Part shown: piece by piece, positions 1 to 6,977 of the stretch
Layout: each line of letters starts with the position of its first letter
Position numbering within the stretch: the first letter of the stretch is position 1
Source of the DNA: Prochlorococcus sp. AG-355-N16
GTDB lineage: Bacteria > Cyanobacteriota > Cyanobacteriia > PCC-6307 > Cyanobiaceae
Direction: 5' to 3'
Assembly: GCA_003278545.1 (NCBI GenBank)
Contig: QCEF01000011.1
Location: 1-40,537, forward strand
DNA length: 40,537 nt
The notes under the pieces: model-generated
Database searches by the model: none
The model's input: the letters and a program-made list of their open reading frames with translations, nothing else
Told to the model about the DNA's origin: nothing
Program-made: the position numbers and the translations under genes

Positions 1-31
1 GAAGACATTAAATCAAAAATAACAATAAGAT

Positions 32-286
32 ATGAGCTTAAAAAATTTACCCTTTACCAAAAGATCAAATCAAGCAAAAAATACGGAGCAAATCAAATAT
101 TCTTTTAAAGAAAGTTTTAAAAGAGAAAAAATATCTCTTTTGGATGATTCGTTATTAATCAAAAATTATAATGATTCTCTCAAATCACCCCAATCTAGGA
201 GATTTTACAAAACATTAGAGAATGAAAACTATCATGACACAATAATGGTCCAAAATATTTTACCTCTAGATAAACTTTCTATTTAA
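32..286 (+). CDS. Hypothetical protein, 84 aa
   Basis: I do not recognise this protein. It is basic and hydrophilic, rich in Lys, Ser and Asn, with no membrane segment, signal peptide or cysteine motif. The start is an ATG without a clear Shine-Dalgarno (SD) sequence, which is common in this genome. Another frame is open from base 1 to a TAA at 106-108 and could be the tail of an upstream gene cut by the window edge, but nothing supports that beyond its being open. A riboswitch lies about 85 bases downstream on the same strand. Confidence 0.5.
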   Translation: MSLKNLPFTKRSNQAKNTEQIKYSFKESFKREKISLLDDSLLIKNYNDSLKSPQSRRFYKTLENENYHDTIMVQNILPLDKLSI

Positions 287-371
287 AATTATTTTATTAA
301 AAACTATTTTTAAATATTTCTTAAATATATCTTAAATCCATACTTGTTTTTCGAATGTTAGGTTATTCTCG

Positions 372-430
372 ACGTTCATCCAATTTATTTGGACGCATTA
401 CATGAGAATAGGGAACGGGATTCTCATTAA
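372..430 (+). promoter_or_regulatory. Glutamine-II (downstream-peptide) riboswitch, copy 1
   Basis: The layout matches the downstream-peptide RNA, a glutamine riboswitch class known from marine picocyanobacteria. P1 pairs CGTTC (373-377) with GAACG (413-417). A hairpin inside pairs TCCAA (379-383) with TTGGA (389-393), followed by the CGCA linker. A pseudoknot pairs TGAGAAT (403-409) with ATTCTCA (420-426). The same elements in the same order recur at 38953-39029. The upstream strand TATTCTC (364-370) could pair with 404-410 instead, so an alternative fold competes with the pseudoknot. The element precedes the small frameshifted gene starting at 443. Glutamine as ligand is inferred from the class. 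Confidence 0.75.
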
Positions 431-442
431 CTGCATAAGATC

Positions 443-603
443 ATGAATGAGCTCTCTCAAATAAGAGAAAAAATCACAAGAGCCAGGAGGCCCAAATCTT
501 TGCAACTAAAAATGGAGAAGTAACTCGATATAGACAATCAGTATTTGAAGAAAGAATCAAGCAAGCACAAAAAGAAATAAAATTGAGTAACTCAAAAGAT
601 TAA
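443..603 (+). pseudogene. Frameshifted small protein downstream of the riboswitch (about 53 aa if restored)
   Basis: An ATG at 443 begins MNELSQIREKITRARRPK and then meets a stop at 521-523, giving only 26 codons. A second frame takes over at about 494, reading IFATKNGEVTRYRQSVFEER and onward, and stops at 601-603. One extra A in the AAA run at 494-496 would join the two halves as ...RRPK-IFATKNG..., a continuous basic protein of about 53 residues. The join point, the natural composition of both halves and the riboswitch directly upstream suggest a real gene with a one-base deletion. Sequencing error or programmed slippage would look the same. No known domain is recognised. Confidence 0.55.
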
Positions 604-688
604 ATTTCTTTTTTGTCTAAATCTATTTTGTATCAGCTACATTCTTGGAGAAATCACAATAAGCCATTAATTCTGAATCTCAATCTAT

Positions 689-1744
689 CTACTTTAATAG
701 TTCTACTGCTACGACAAGATTTCCTAATAATCCGTTCAAAATATTTAGTTGTTCTTTGCTACCAAATGCTATTAATACCTGACCTGGCTGAAGTATGAAA
801 TTACCGCCAGGATTAGTAAATAGCTTTTCATTTTCTTTAATGGCTAATATTTTTGCTCCACTTTTTTTACCTATTCCAAGTTCAGAAAGTGATCTTTTCT
901 CTGCTGTTTCAAAAAGACTAATATCATTACTTAATTCAAATTCTTCAATTTCACATTCACTTCCTGCAAGCAGATCAAGAAAGTCAATAGCGATAGGTCT
1001 TAAAGCCATTGATGCCATTGCTCTTCCTGCTGCAATATAAGGACTTACAACTATACTTGCCCCAGCTAATCTCAACTTACTTGCGGCCTCTTCAGTTCCA
1101 GCTCTTGCAATTACTCTTATAGAACTTCTTATCCCTTTAGCACTTAAAACGACATATAAATTTGCAGCATCGTTAGGTAAGGTGACGACCAAACTTTTGC
1201 ATTTTTCTAATCCTGCTAGTTTTAAAGTCTCATCTAGAGTGGCGTCGGCGCAAAGAACTTCTAAACCATTTTCTTCAGCAATCTTTTTTCTATCTTCATC
1301 GCTCTCAACCACAATAATAGGAATATTTTGCGTTTTTATTTGGTTAGAAATTTCCTGACCTACCCTCCCATATCCGCACAAAATTACATGATTTTCCATT
1401 TTTCTAAGAAGTCTTTTAAAACGTAATTCGTTTACTCTTTGAAAATAGCCGGATTCGAATAATCTAACAGCTTTTTGAAAGGTAAATTGAATAAAGATCA
1501 ATCCGCCAACGATTACTAAAACAGTAACGATCCTGCCTTCAGGACTTAAAGGTTGAACTTCTCCAAAACCAATAGTGGTTATTGTGATCAGAACCATCCA
1601 TAAGCAATCACTCCATTCCCATCCTTCTGTTATTCGATAGCCAATTGCACCTAAAAAAAACAGAAAGAATAAAGAATAAATAAGACCAAACCAAGGCCTT
1701 AAATAGTCTTTAATAAAATAGAACTCAAATAATCTAAGCTTCAT
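689..1744 (-). CDS. Two-TM potassium channel with TrkA-type RCK domain
   Basis: This is a probable K+ channel of the inner membrane gated by a cytoplasmic nucleotide- or ion-sensing domain. Two hydrophobic segments (about residues 20-38 and 70-90) flank a pore loop carrying the selectivity filter TIGFG at 57-61. A Rossmann-like TrkA_N/RCK domain follows, with GYGRVG at 124-129 and an acidic pair near 147-151. A TrkA_C domain occupies roughly residues 270-345. At 351 aa the length suits the MthK/Kch-like family. The gene stands alone, convergent with the riboswitch-controlled fragment and divergent from nothing obvious. Specificity for K+ is inferred from the filter. Confidence 0.9.
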   Translation of the reverse strand: MKLRLFEFYFIKDYLRPWFGLIYSLFFLFFLGAIGYRITEGWEWSDCLWMVLITITTIGFGEVQPLSPEGRIVTVLVIVGGLIFIQFTFQKAVRLFESGYFQRVNELRFKRLLRKMENHVILCGYGRVGQEISNQIKTQNIPIIVVESDEDRKKIAEENGLEVLCADATLDETLKLAGLEKCKSLVVTLPNDAANLYVVLSAKGIRSSIRVIARAGTEEAASKLRLAGASIVVSPYIAAGRAMASMALRPIAIDFLDLLAGSECEIEEFELSNDISLFETAEKRSLSELGIGKKSGAKILAIKENEKLFTNPGGNFILQPGQVLIAFGSKEQLNILNGLLGNLVVAVELLK

Positions 1745-1927
1745 ATTCCTTATTATCGTTAACTATTCAAAAATTTCAAAAAAATTTTCTATTATGTTCC
1801 TAAAACTATTTATTTGTTTAAGTGAAATATATATTAAGCAGGATAATAATATTTATTTTCGTGGCTCTATGCATTAAACAAATGATTACTGTCTCAGGTC
1901 TTATTTAATGCTTTATTAAAAATTAAT

Positions 1928-2059
1928 TCAAGGTTTTACTTGTACCGATTCAATTAGAAAATCAGAAGCTGCTTTTAACCAATCAGCGACTGTAAGACGA
2001 AGGTCAGGTTGAGAATATACAAGCGCGACAATAATTCCAACTAAGATTATCTTTACCAT
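1928..2059 (-). CDS. Small protein with N-terminal hydrophobic segment, 43 aa
   Basis: The ORF starts with MVKIILVGIIVALVYSQP, a single hydrophobic segment, then an amphipathic tail of about 25 residues containing DWLKAASDFLIES. It may be a bitopic membrane protein or an exported peptide. No SD is obvious. Function is unknown. Codon use resembles the neighbouring genes, and no competing longer frame lies on the other strand. Confidence 0.5.
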   Translation of the reverse strand: MVKIILVGIIVALVYSQPDLRLTVADWLKAASDFLIESVQVKP

Positions 2060-2136
2060 GGCATTTCAAATATTCTTATGAATTAAAGCACACCTATTTA
2101 GTAAAAAGAACCTAAAATTTATAAAAAATAGATTTA

Positions 2137-2535
2137 TTAAAATTTTTCTAATTGATTAAACAAGTATTCCACTCTTCTTAGATTAACGCCTAAATCTGAT
2201 TGCCCTAATCTTGCTGCAGATCTTATCTGAATAATTCCTTTTGATCTATCTACATAACTTCTTACATCTAGCTTTAAAATTTCAAGATCGTCAGGAAATC
2301 TAAAAATCAAGCTTCTACAAACACCTCTCCAATAATTCCTTCCACTTTCAATAACTTCTGTCCGAGGTAACCCTTCTGCCAAAGAAACAAGTTGAATAAA
2401 CTTCTGATCAACATTTATTAGTTTCTTTTCTATTAAGACACTGTTTAATGGATTGGTTATTGGAGCAAGACCTTGAATGGAGGAAACCATATTTTTTTTG
2501 AGCGATGTAGATGTTCTAACCGATTTCACATACAA
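2137..2535 (-). CDS. DUF1499 family protein
   Basis: The C-terminal half carries the DUF1499 signature: a CRSLIFRFPDDLE segment near residues 73-85 followed by GIIQIRSAARLGQSDLGVN near 100-118 and a final RRVEYL helix. Family members are about 110-150 aa; their role is unknown. The N-terminal PNCVSS-type motif seen in many members is degenerate here (PLNSVLIEKK). The start at 2535 may be too long, because an internal ATG at 2490 (MVSSIQGLAP) is also plausible. Confidence 0.7.
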   Translation of the reverse strand: MYVKSVRTSTSLKKNMVSSIQGLAPITNPLNSVLIEKKLINVDQKFIQLVSLAEGLPRTEVIESGRNYWRGVCRSLIFRFPDDLEILKLDVRSYVDRSKGIIQIRSAARLGQSDLGVNLRRVEYLFNQLEKF

Positions 2536-2674
2536 AGTGAGAGAAAAAAAGTAAAGAATTTTCCCATAAATTTAATCTCTTTATAAAGATTTCTTATTTT
2601 GTGATCAAAATTCTAAAATTTGAGATTTTTTATTGTTTTTTTTGATAGAGATGGTTGCCTACTTTGTTCACTAT

Positions 2675-2749
2675 TTAGTTTCCTAACCAATAAAAAAATC
2701 CCACAAACAAAAAAATTTCAACAATAATTCCAATCTTTATTAAACTCAT
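2675..2749 (-). CDS. Candidate 24-aa membrane microprotein
   Basis: The short frame reads MSLIKIGIIVEIFLFVGFF and ends YWLGN, almost entirely one hydrophobic helix. A GGGGAT stretch sits about seven bases before the ATG and may serve as ribosome binding site. It does not match any small photosystem or cytochrome b6f subunit I know. The rest of the gap from 2536 to 2845 is AT-rich and shows nothing else I can support. Confidence 0.35.
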   Translation of the reverse strand: MSLIKIGIIVEIFLFVGFFYWLGN

Positions 2750-2845
2750 TTTTTATCCCCTTTTTTCTTGTGGGTGCCCTCTATGTATGGCACAAGGATA
2801 TTTAATAACCATTTTTTAAATGAACTTAACGGTTTCATAATCTAT

Positions 2846-3229
2846 TTACTTGCCTTTTCTCCACATACTCCTCCCTTTAATGAGATCCTCTACATTTGGC
2901 CAAGCTGCTATTAATTCTTTAAGTGCCTTTCTATTAGGAGTATAGAAAACACATGACAATGCACTTATTACATAAAGTATGAACCATAACTTACTTTCTA
3001 AATAAGCTAAAAACAAAGAGAAAAGAAAACTTCCAATAAAGAAAAAGAAAAATGACCTATTTAGTATTTCTAATGGAGTTCTTTTAAGTCTGTAAAATTT
3101 AATCTTTTTACTATCTCCTTCAGTATCTTTCTGAAATTTACTTTCGTACGAATTAATTATTTCTTCTTCTAGAACTTTTTCATACTCTAAATTATCAATT
3201 GGATCACTACTATCCTTTTTATTTATCAT
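2846..3229 (-). CDS. Hypothetical membrane protein, 127 aa
   Basis: The N-terminal 50 residues are charged and probably cytoplasmic, ending in a basic stretch FYRLKRTP. Two adjacent hydrophobic segments follow (about 58-77 and 80-97) separated by only a short ESK turn, which suggests a hairpin in the membrane. A basic tail ends the protein (GRSMWRKGK). I recognise no family and the neighbours give no functional hint. Confidence 0.6.
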   Translation of the reverse strand: MINKKDSSDPIDNLEYEKVLEEEIINSYESKFQKDTEGDSKKIKFYRLKRTPLEILNRSFFFFFIGSFLFSLFLAYLESKLWFILYVISALSCVFYTPNRKALKELIAAWPNVEDLIKGRSMWRKGK

Positions 3230-3512
3230 TGGTATCTATACAGTACAAATATGGTAACTAATTTAGGGTATTTTAAAAAGTATCGAATTTTATCTGTTAA
3301 ATGGAGCTATACGAACAGATCATGGTTTTGAAAATACTTCAAGATTGTCTTATTTATAAAAGATAAATTAGAAAAAAAATTCTTTTTCATTTTCCCAAGT
3401 CTTTCGGTCATCTAAAAAAATAACTTCTATAAACTTCATAGCATTAATTAAATTGGGAGGCAATATCTAAATCTACAGTTAAAATAGTTTAGAGATTCTA
3501 ATAATAATCTAT

Positions 3513-3824
3513 ATGCAAAGGTATTTGATTTCCTACGAATTTACTGATGGCGAGGATCAAGAAGAAGGCGCAGAAATGCTAATTAATTGGTACGAATCAG
3601 GTGGCCCCCAAAACAGACCTGAAAACTATGAGGTTCATTCTTGGATTTTTATGGTTCAAAATGGGATTGGACATTCTGTAGTGAGTGCAGATTCTCTTGA
3701 GACAATATGGAAGCAATGGCATCCCTGGAGAAGGTTAATGGATATAAGTATTCAGCCTTGTATGGATCTTGATGAGACCGTCGGATTATTCAAAAAACAA
3801 AAAATGAATACACGGATAGTATAA
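3513..3824 (+). CDS. DUF3303-like protein
   Basis: This is a small soluble protein of 103 aa. The pattern fits DUF3303: an N-terminal beta strand (MQRYLISYEF), a segment around ENYEVHSWIFMVQNGIGHSV, a helix with DSLETIWKQWHPW and a final strand ISIQPCMD. It probably adopts a dimeric ferredoxin-like fold as in related alpha-beta barrel domains. The function is unknown. The gene stands alone on the plus strand. Confidence 0.65.
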   Translation: MQRYLISYEFTDGEDQEEGAEMLINWYESGGPQNRPENYEVHSWIFMVQNGIGHSVVSADSLETIWKQWHPWRRLMDISIQPCMDLDETVGLFKKQKMNTRIV

Positions 3825-3919
3825 AAGTATTTCTGACTTCCAAATATAAATTTCTTTTTAGTAGCACCCAATACTACATACATATTTCACTGCGTTAAAA
3901 AGGGTTAGATTAATTTTCC

Positions 3920-4114
3920 ATGATGAATGATTCTTATCACATTTACTTCAAAGGAGAAATTCTTTTCAAGAATTTAAGTAAAGATGAATTTGAATTTGTT
4001 TGGGGAAAACTTTATACATCTTATATAAATGCCCTAAATAAAGATCTTACCTATGAATTAATTAGCGAAAAAAATATTATGGAGCCGGCCTTTAACCTTG
4101 AGCCATCTTACTAA
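3920..4114 (+). CDS. Hypothetical protein, 64 aa
   Basis: It is a small soluble acidic protein beginning MMNDSYHIYFKGEILFKNLS, predicted alpha/beta, with no cysteine motif or membrane segment. A second ATG lies one codon downstream. It converges with the minus-strand gene at 4135, with 20 bases between the stops. The family is not recognised. Confidence 0.55.
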   Translation: MMNDSYHIYFKGEILFKNLSKDEFEFVWGKLYTSYINALNKDLTYELISEKNIMEPAFNLEPSY

Positions 4115-4134
4115 ATCAAGATCTAAATCCTAGA

Positions 4135-4377
4135 TTATGAATAAAACAAGAAAAGCCGTCTCTCTTTTATTTTGAGATAATCTTTTTCTTCTTTGCTTAT
4201 ATCCAAAGCAATTTTATTTGCCTCAATTTCGACGTACGAACTATATGTTTCAAAGATCTCATCTTTTTTAAATAGGGCGACAATACCAATATCTGTTATG
4301 AACCAAATAAAATGATCAGTTTCTCCAATCGGCTCTTCTTTTAAAGAATCAATAATCAAATCACAAGTTGAATCCAT
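4135..4377 (-). CDS. Hypothetical protein, 80 aa
   Basis: It is acidic, begins MDSTCDLIIDSLKEEPIG and contains a hydrophobic strand FIWFITDIGIVALF, probably part of a soluble alpha/beta fold rather than a membrane helix. The stop of the upstream gene (4399) is 21 bases from this start, so the two may be co-transcribed. The function is unknown. Confidence 0.55.
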   Translation of the reverse strand: MDSTCDLIIDSLKEEPIGETDHFIWFITDIGIVALFKKDEIFETYSSYVEIEANKIALDISKEEKDYLKIKERRLFLFYS

Positions 4378-4398
4378 TTAATTAATCTGAGAGGGGTC

Positions 4399-4635
4399 TT
4401 AATTGCCCCCATTGCAATACCTTACGGCCTCAGAATTGGTGCCACCATCTTCAATTATTTCTGCAACACATTTATTAAAAAGTTTAGATTCCTTTTTTAC
4501 TGAACAGAAGCCAAAAGCGATTGCAGCTAAAGCTATTGCCGATACGAAATTAGAACCTAGTTGTATAAAACCATAGGCAAACATAATGTTTTTCTTTCCA
4601 GAACATTTTTTTGAATCCTTTTTTTCTTCTGTCAT
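4399..4635 (-). CDS. Hypothetical single-TM protein with Cys-rich tail, 78 aa
   Basis: A lysine-rich head (residues 1-16) is followed by a hydrophobic stretch of about residues 18-45 rich in Ala and Ile. The tail contains NKCVAEII and ends RYCNGGN, so two cysteines could form a disulfide if the tail is periplasmic. A similar plan (short head, one TM, tail with two spaced cysteines) is seen at 12064-12321, but the similarity is too weak to call them homologs. Confidence 0.55.
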   Translation of the reverse strand: MTEEKKDSKKCSGKKNIMFAYGFIQLGSNFVSAIALAAIAFGFCSVKKESKLFNKCVAEIIEDGGTNSEAVRYCNGGN

Positions 4636-4995
4636 TTTAAATATTTAACTCATACAAACCTATTTGATTAATCTTGCGTTTGGGAAGTCTTGCCATAGAG
4701 AAAACCGAATTAAACAATTTTTAATCAGCTATGACAAAAATTAAAAATTTCAAGTTTAGATTGATTTTTCTTCATTTTATTTTTCAATTTGATACATCAT
4801 GAAGAAAAAACTTTTTTAATTTTTTATCAACATGAGCTTCTGGTATAGATATTTTATTTTATTTAAAAAGTAATGATCCCACTGTTATAACAAGAGATTA
4901 TGATACTTTTTAAACTATATTTTATTTTTTTTGATGAAGTATTAATACTTAAAAAAATTTCCAGAAAAGCTTGTTTTGGGAATGCTCCCGAAGAG

Positions 4996-5107
4996 TTATC
5001 CACTTTTTAAGCGTTTTTCAACAGGGTTTTCCACAATATGTTGATTAAATTTGAATTTCTATGTGCAAAATAAAATATTATCTTCTTTTAAGAAAAAACT
5101 ATCCACA
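4996..5107 (+). other. Cluster of three DnaA-box-like sequences
   Basis: Three nine-base matches on the same strand lie within 112 bases: TTATCCACT at 4996-5004, TTTTCCACA at 5027-5035 and CTATCCACA at 5099-5107. The middle one is the form I associate with cyanobacterial DnaA boxes; the others each differ from TTATCCACA by one base. They sit in the gene-poor, very AT-rich gap 4636-5168, in which I see no other gene. No dnaA, dnaN or other origin-linked gene is in the window, so this is a candidate DnaA-binding site and not a demonstrated origin. Confidence 0.4.
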
Positions 5108-5168
5108 TTTTTTTTTGGGGATCACTATGATCGTAATTGTATTTTGAATAATTCTAAGTACAAATCCT

Positions 5169-5294
5169 ATGAATCTAAATGAGACAAAAAAAGATTTAAA
5201 TCTCGAAAACAAAAAAGAGTTGGGAAAATCTAAGCTTAAAGTTCTTACTAATGAAAATGATTTTTTAGTTAAAAACCTTAAAAAGGCTGGATAA
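5169..5294 (+). CDS. Candidate 41-aa basic hydrophilic peptide
   Basis: The frame begins MNLNETKKDLNLENKKELG, is dominated by Lys, Glu, Asn and Leu, and has no membrane segment. It could be a short coiled or disordered protein, but such composition arises easily in AT-rich DNA. The following stretch 5295-5582 holds no gene I can support. Confidence 0.3.
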   Translation: MNLNETKKDLNLENKKELGKSKLKVLTNENDFLVKNLKKAG

Positions 5295-5582
5295 TCTACT
5301 AGAGCTTATAAATAATTAAATAACAAATTTTCTAAACTTTCTTTCTAAAACTAAATAATTCTTTCTTGAATGTTCATAAGAAAGTTTAAGTTTATCAAAT
5401 ATAAAATTTCTATTAAAAATACAAGTTAATAATCCTGATACCGAACATATAAAAAAAATCCTAGTTATATTATCAAAATCTCAGTAAGAGATCAGATTAG
5501 CAATATAAACGGGAAATTTAAAATTTTTAAATTTTTTTAAACCTCTAGTTTTTCCTATACTTGTTTTTCGTTTCTATAAAAT

Positions 5583-5834
5583 ATGAATATCCAAGAACTT
5601 AAAGTCAACTACAAAAAGCTTTTAAACAAAGCTGCCAAAGCAAACGGTCGTAAAGAAACTGTTTCTTACTTAAATCGTGCTGCTAAAATTAAATCAAAAA
5701 TCTATTCAAACACTAAATTAAATTGTTTTAGATGTAACGGAACAGGTTTTCTAAGAATCTCTTTAGATGAGACTAAGACATGTCTATCTTGCTATGGGAA
5801 GGGTTTTTTAATTAAAGAAATTCAGCAGGTTTAA
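5583..5834 (+). CDS. Small protein with DnaJ-type zinc-finger motif pair, 83 aa
   Basis: The C-terminal half carries two CxxCxGxGF motifs, C48-x2-C51 followed by NGTGF and C67-x2-C70 followed by YGKGF. This is the repeat unit of the DnaJ cysteine-rich domain, enough to bind one zinc ion. The N-terminal half is a basic helical region (residues 5-40) without a J-domain HPD motif. Such minimal zinc-finger proteins often bind unfolded or assembling proteins, but that role is inferred here. The ATG is 15 bases upstream of the next gene's region, and the next small gene starts 15 bases after the stop. Confidence 0.65.
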   Translation: MNIQELKVNYKKLLNKAAKANGRKETVSYLNRAAKIKSKIYSNTKLNCFRCNGTGFLRISLDETKTCLSCYGKGFLIKEIQQV

Positions 5835-5849
5835 AAAATTTGATTGTTC

Positions 5850-6005
5850 ATGAAAGATCTCATTCAAGCTCATAAAAAATTAATTAAAACAGTAAAAGAA
5901 CAAATGGGATTTTCTGATTATGGGATGTACTGGTTGGCTTTCCTGGAAGGGGGTTTAACTATATGGTTACTGGATAGAATATTTTTCCACTGGTTGAAGT
6001 TTTAA
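5850..6005 (+). CDS. Small membrane protein, 51 aa
   Basis: The frame starts MKDLIQAHKKLIKTVKEQMG, an amphipathic basic helix, followed by a hydrophobic aromatic segment containing YWLAFLEGGLTIWLLDRIFF. This looks like a tail-anchored or peripheral thylakoid protein. It begins 15 bases after the zinc-motif gene and precedes a run of further membrane microproteins on the same strand. It matches no family known to me. Confidence 0.5.
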   Translation: MKDLIQAHKKLIKTVKEQMGFSDYGMYWLAFLEGGLTIWLLDRIFFHWLKF

Positions 6006-6095
6006 TTTATATTTATGTCAAAAAATTCTGCAGGTATTAAATAAATTAATTTATCGAAACCATTTAAAAAGTTGTAGCATAGTAAAAAAACCAAT

Positions 6096-6323
6096 ATGCA
6101 ACTACTGGGATTAATTCTTCTTCTAGCGAGTAGCTGGTACTTATGGAAATTAACATCAAACTTTCTTGATGAACCAACAAAAAAAGAGCTGACTAATAGT
6201 TTTAATAACCTCAAAAATAAATTCACTGAGGGCAAACAAAACTTTTCTAAAGCAAAAATAAGCGAAGCTTGGGAAAAGTACAAAGAAGAAGGTGGTGCTT
6301 TATCTAATAAAGAAAAAAGCTAG
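6096..6323 (+). CDS. Small N-anchored protein, 75 aa
   Basis: A short hydrophobic N-terminus (MQLLGLILLLASSWYLWKL) anchors a charged helical tail rich in Lys and Glu, with no cysteines. The stop TAG at 6321-6323 overlaps the GTG start of the next gene (TAGTG), which implies translational coupling. The role is unknown. Confidence 0.6.
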   Translation: MQLLGLILLLASSWYLWKLTSNFLDEPTKKELTNSFNNLKNKFTEGKQNFSKAKISEAWEKYKEEGGALSNKEKS

Positions 6324-6577
6324 TGGACTTTTTTATTATTACAGGTCTTACAAAAGATATTTCAAGAATTGATCTAATTGGTATTTTGTTTGGTCATTTA
6401 ATTTTTGGTGTTGCATTGACACAGCTTTTAGATTGGACGTGGTTAAAGAACCTTATGAGTGAAGAAGATAAAAGAAGAATGCTTAAAAGTTATACATGGA
6501 AAGACTTATTAGTAGATGGAGCTATTGTTACGGTAGTTCTAGGGATAATTTTTTTGATAATTAGCATTTTTCTATAA
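6323..6577 (+). CDS. Small two-TM protein, 84 aa
   Basis: It starts at a GTG that overlaps the preceding stop. Two hydrophobic segments (about 20-40 and 64-83) flank a charged loop with LMSEEDKRRMLKSYTWKDLL. The stop TAA at 6575-6577 abuts the ATG of the next microprotein with no gap. The family is unknown. Confidence 0.6.
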   Translation: MDFFIITGLTKDISRIDLIGILFGHLIFGVALTQLLDWTWLKNLMSEEDKRRMLKSYTWKDLLVDGAIVTVVLGIIFLIISIFL

Positions 6578-6667
6578 ATGAACGTAACTTACATACTTTT
6601 AGTTTTTTTAATGATATCAATTGCGATTTTCACTCAAATAATCAATTCCTCCGATAAATCAAAATAA
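6578..6667 (+). CDS. Membrane microprotein, 29 aa
   Basis: The frame MNVTYILLVFLMISIAIFTQ plus a short polar tail (IINSSDKSK) is one transmembrane helix. Its ATG follows the previous stop directly (TAAATG), and its own stop is followed directly by the next ATG. The precise packing is the main reason to believe it is translated. It does not match the Psa, Psb or Pet small subunits I can recall. Confidence 0.5.
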   Translation: MNVTYILLVFLMISIAIFTQIINSSDKSK

Positions 6668-6769
6668 ATGACTGAAGTGACTAGTAACTCCTCAACTGGA
6701 TGGTACTTAATCGCTTTGGTAAGTACTTTATCTTTTTTAGCATTAATTTACTTCGGCCAAAAAAGATAG
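6668..6769 (+). CDS. Membrane microprotein, 33 aa
   Basis: A polar N-terminus (MTEVTSNSSTG) leads into one hydrophobic helix (WYLIALVSTLSFLALIYFG) and a basic end (QKR), giving a predicted cytoplasmic C-terminus. The ATG abuts the preceding stop. A terminator hairpin follows 37 bases later, so this is the last gene of the run beginning at 5583 or 6096. Confidence 0.5.
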   Translation: MTEVTSNSSTGWYLIALVSTLSFLALIYFGQKR

Positions 6770-6806
6770 AGTAAAGTTTTAAAGACTATTTAAATTCATA
6801 AAAAAA

Positions 6807-6836
6807 CTCTGCAACTTCATGAGGTGCAGAGCTTTT
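6807..6836. terminator. Bidirectional rho-independent terminator
   Basis: CTCTGCA (6807-6813) pairs with TGCAGAG (6825-6831), with two further inner pairs. The right side is followed by CTTTT on the plus strand, and the left side is preceded by six A on plus, which is a run of T on the minus strand. It can end the microprotein operon on the plus strand and a small transcript (6855-6990) on the minus strand. Confidence 0.65.
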
Positions 6837-6854
6837 AATTATTAAGTAACTGAT

Positions 6855-6977
6855 TTATATAAATCTGTTGATTATGAAACCTTTTTTCTTAATCAAAGAA
6901 AAAGAGACCGATGAATGTGATGAAGATACTGAATTCACGGCCCCTTTGATAACCGCATTTTTCGGTAGATACGACAA
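6855..6977 (-). CDS. Candidate 40-aa peptide with near-perfect SD
   Basis: A TTG start at 6977 is preceded by AAAGGAGGTGATTCA, with AGGAGG at 6985-6990 and seven bases of spacing. This is almost the full complement of the 16S rRNA 3' end, in a genome where most genes have no SD. The 40-codon frame begins MSYLPKNAVIKGAVNSVSSS and ends at a TAA just before the terminator at 6807-6836. It is Ser/Val rich and not recognised. A plus-strand frame of 46 codons (6874-7014) overlaps it, and only one of the two is likely to be real. Confidence 0.4.
   Translation of the reverse strand: MSYLPKNAVIKGAVNSVSSSHSSVSFSLIKKKGFIINRFI

Noticed and set aside
1-108. Open frame from base 1 that could be the tail of an upstream gene
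   Set aside because: Only 35 codons, overlaps the 32-286 gene, and nothing but openness supports it.
613-798. 61-codon plus-strand frame over the 3' end of the K+ channel gene
   Set aside because: It starts at a TTG, overlaps the well-supported channel gene on the other strand and has no protein-like features.
3368-3439. 23-codon minus-strand frame starting MKFIEVIFLDDRKTWENEKE
   Set aside because: Too short, no SD, no terminator or coupling to support it.
4996-5107. Calling the DnaA-box cluster a chromosomal origin
   Set aside because: No dnaA, dnaN or other origin-linked gene is in the window and base skew cannot be judged here, so only a candidate binding site is reported.
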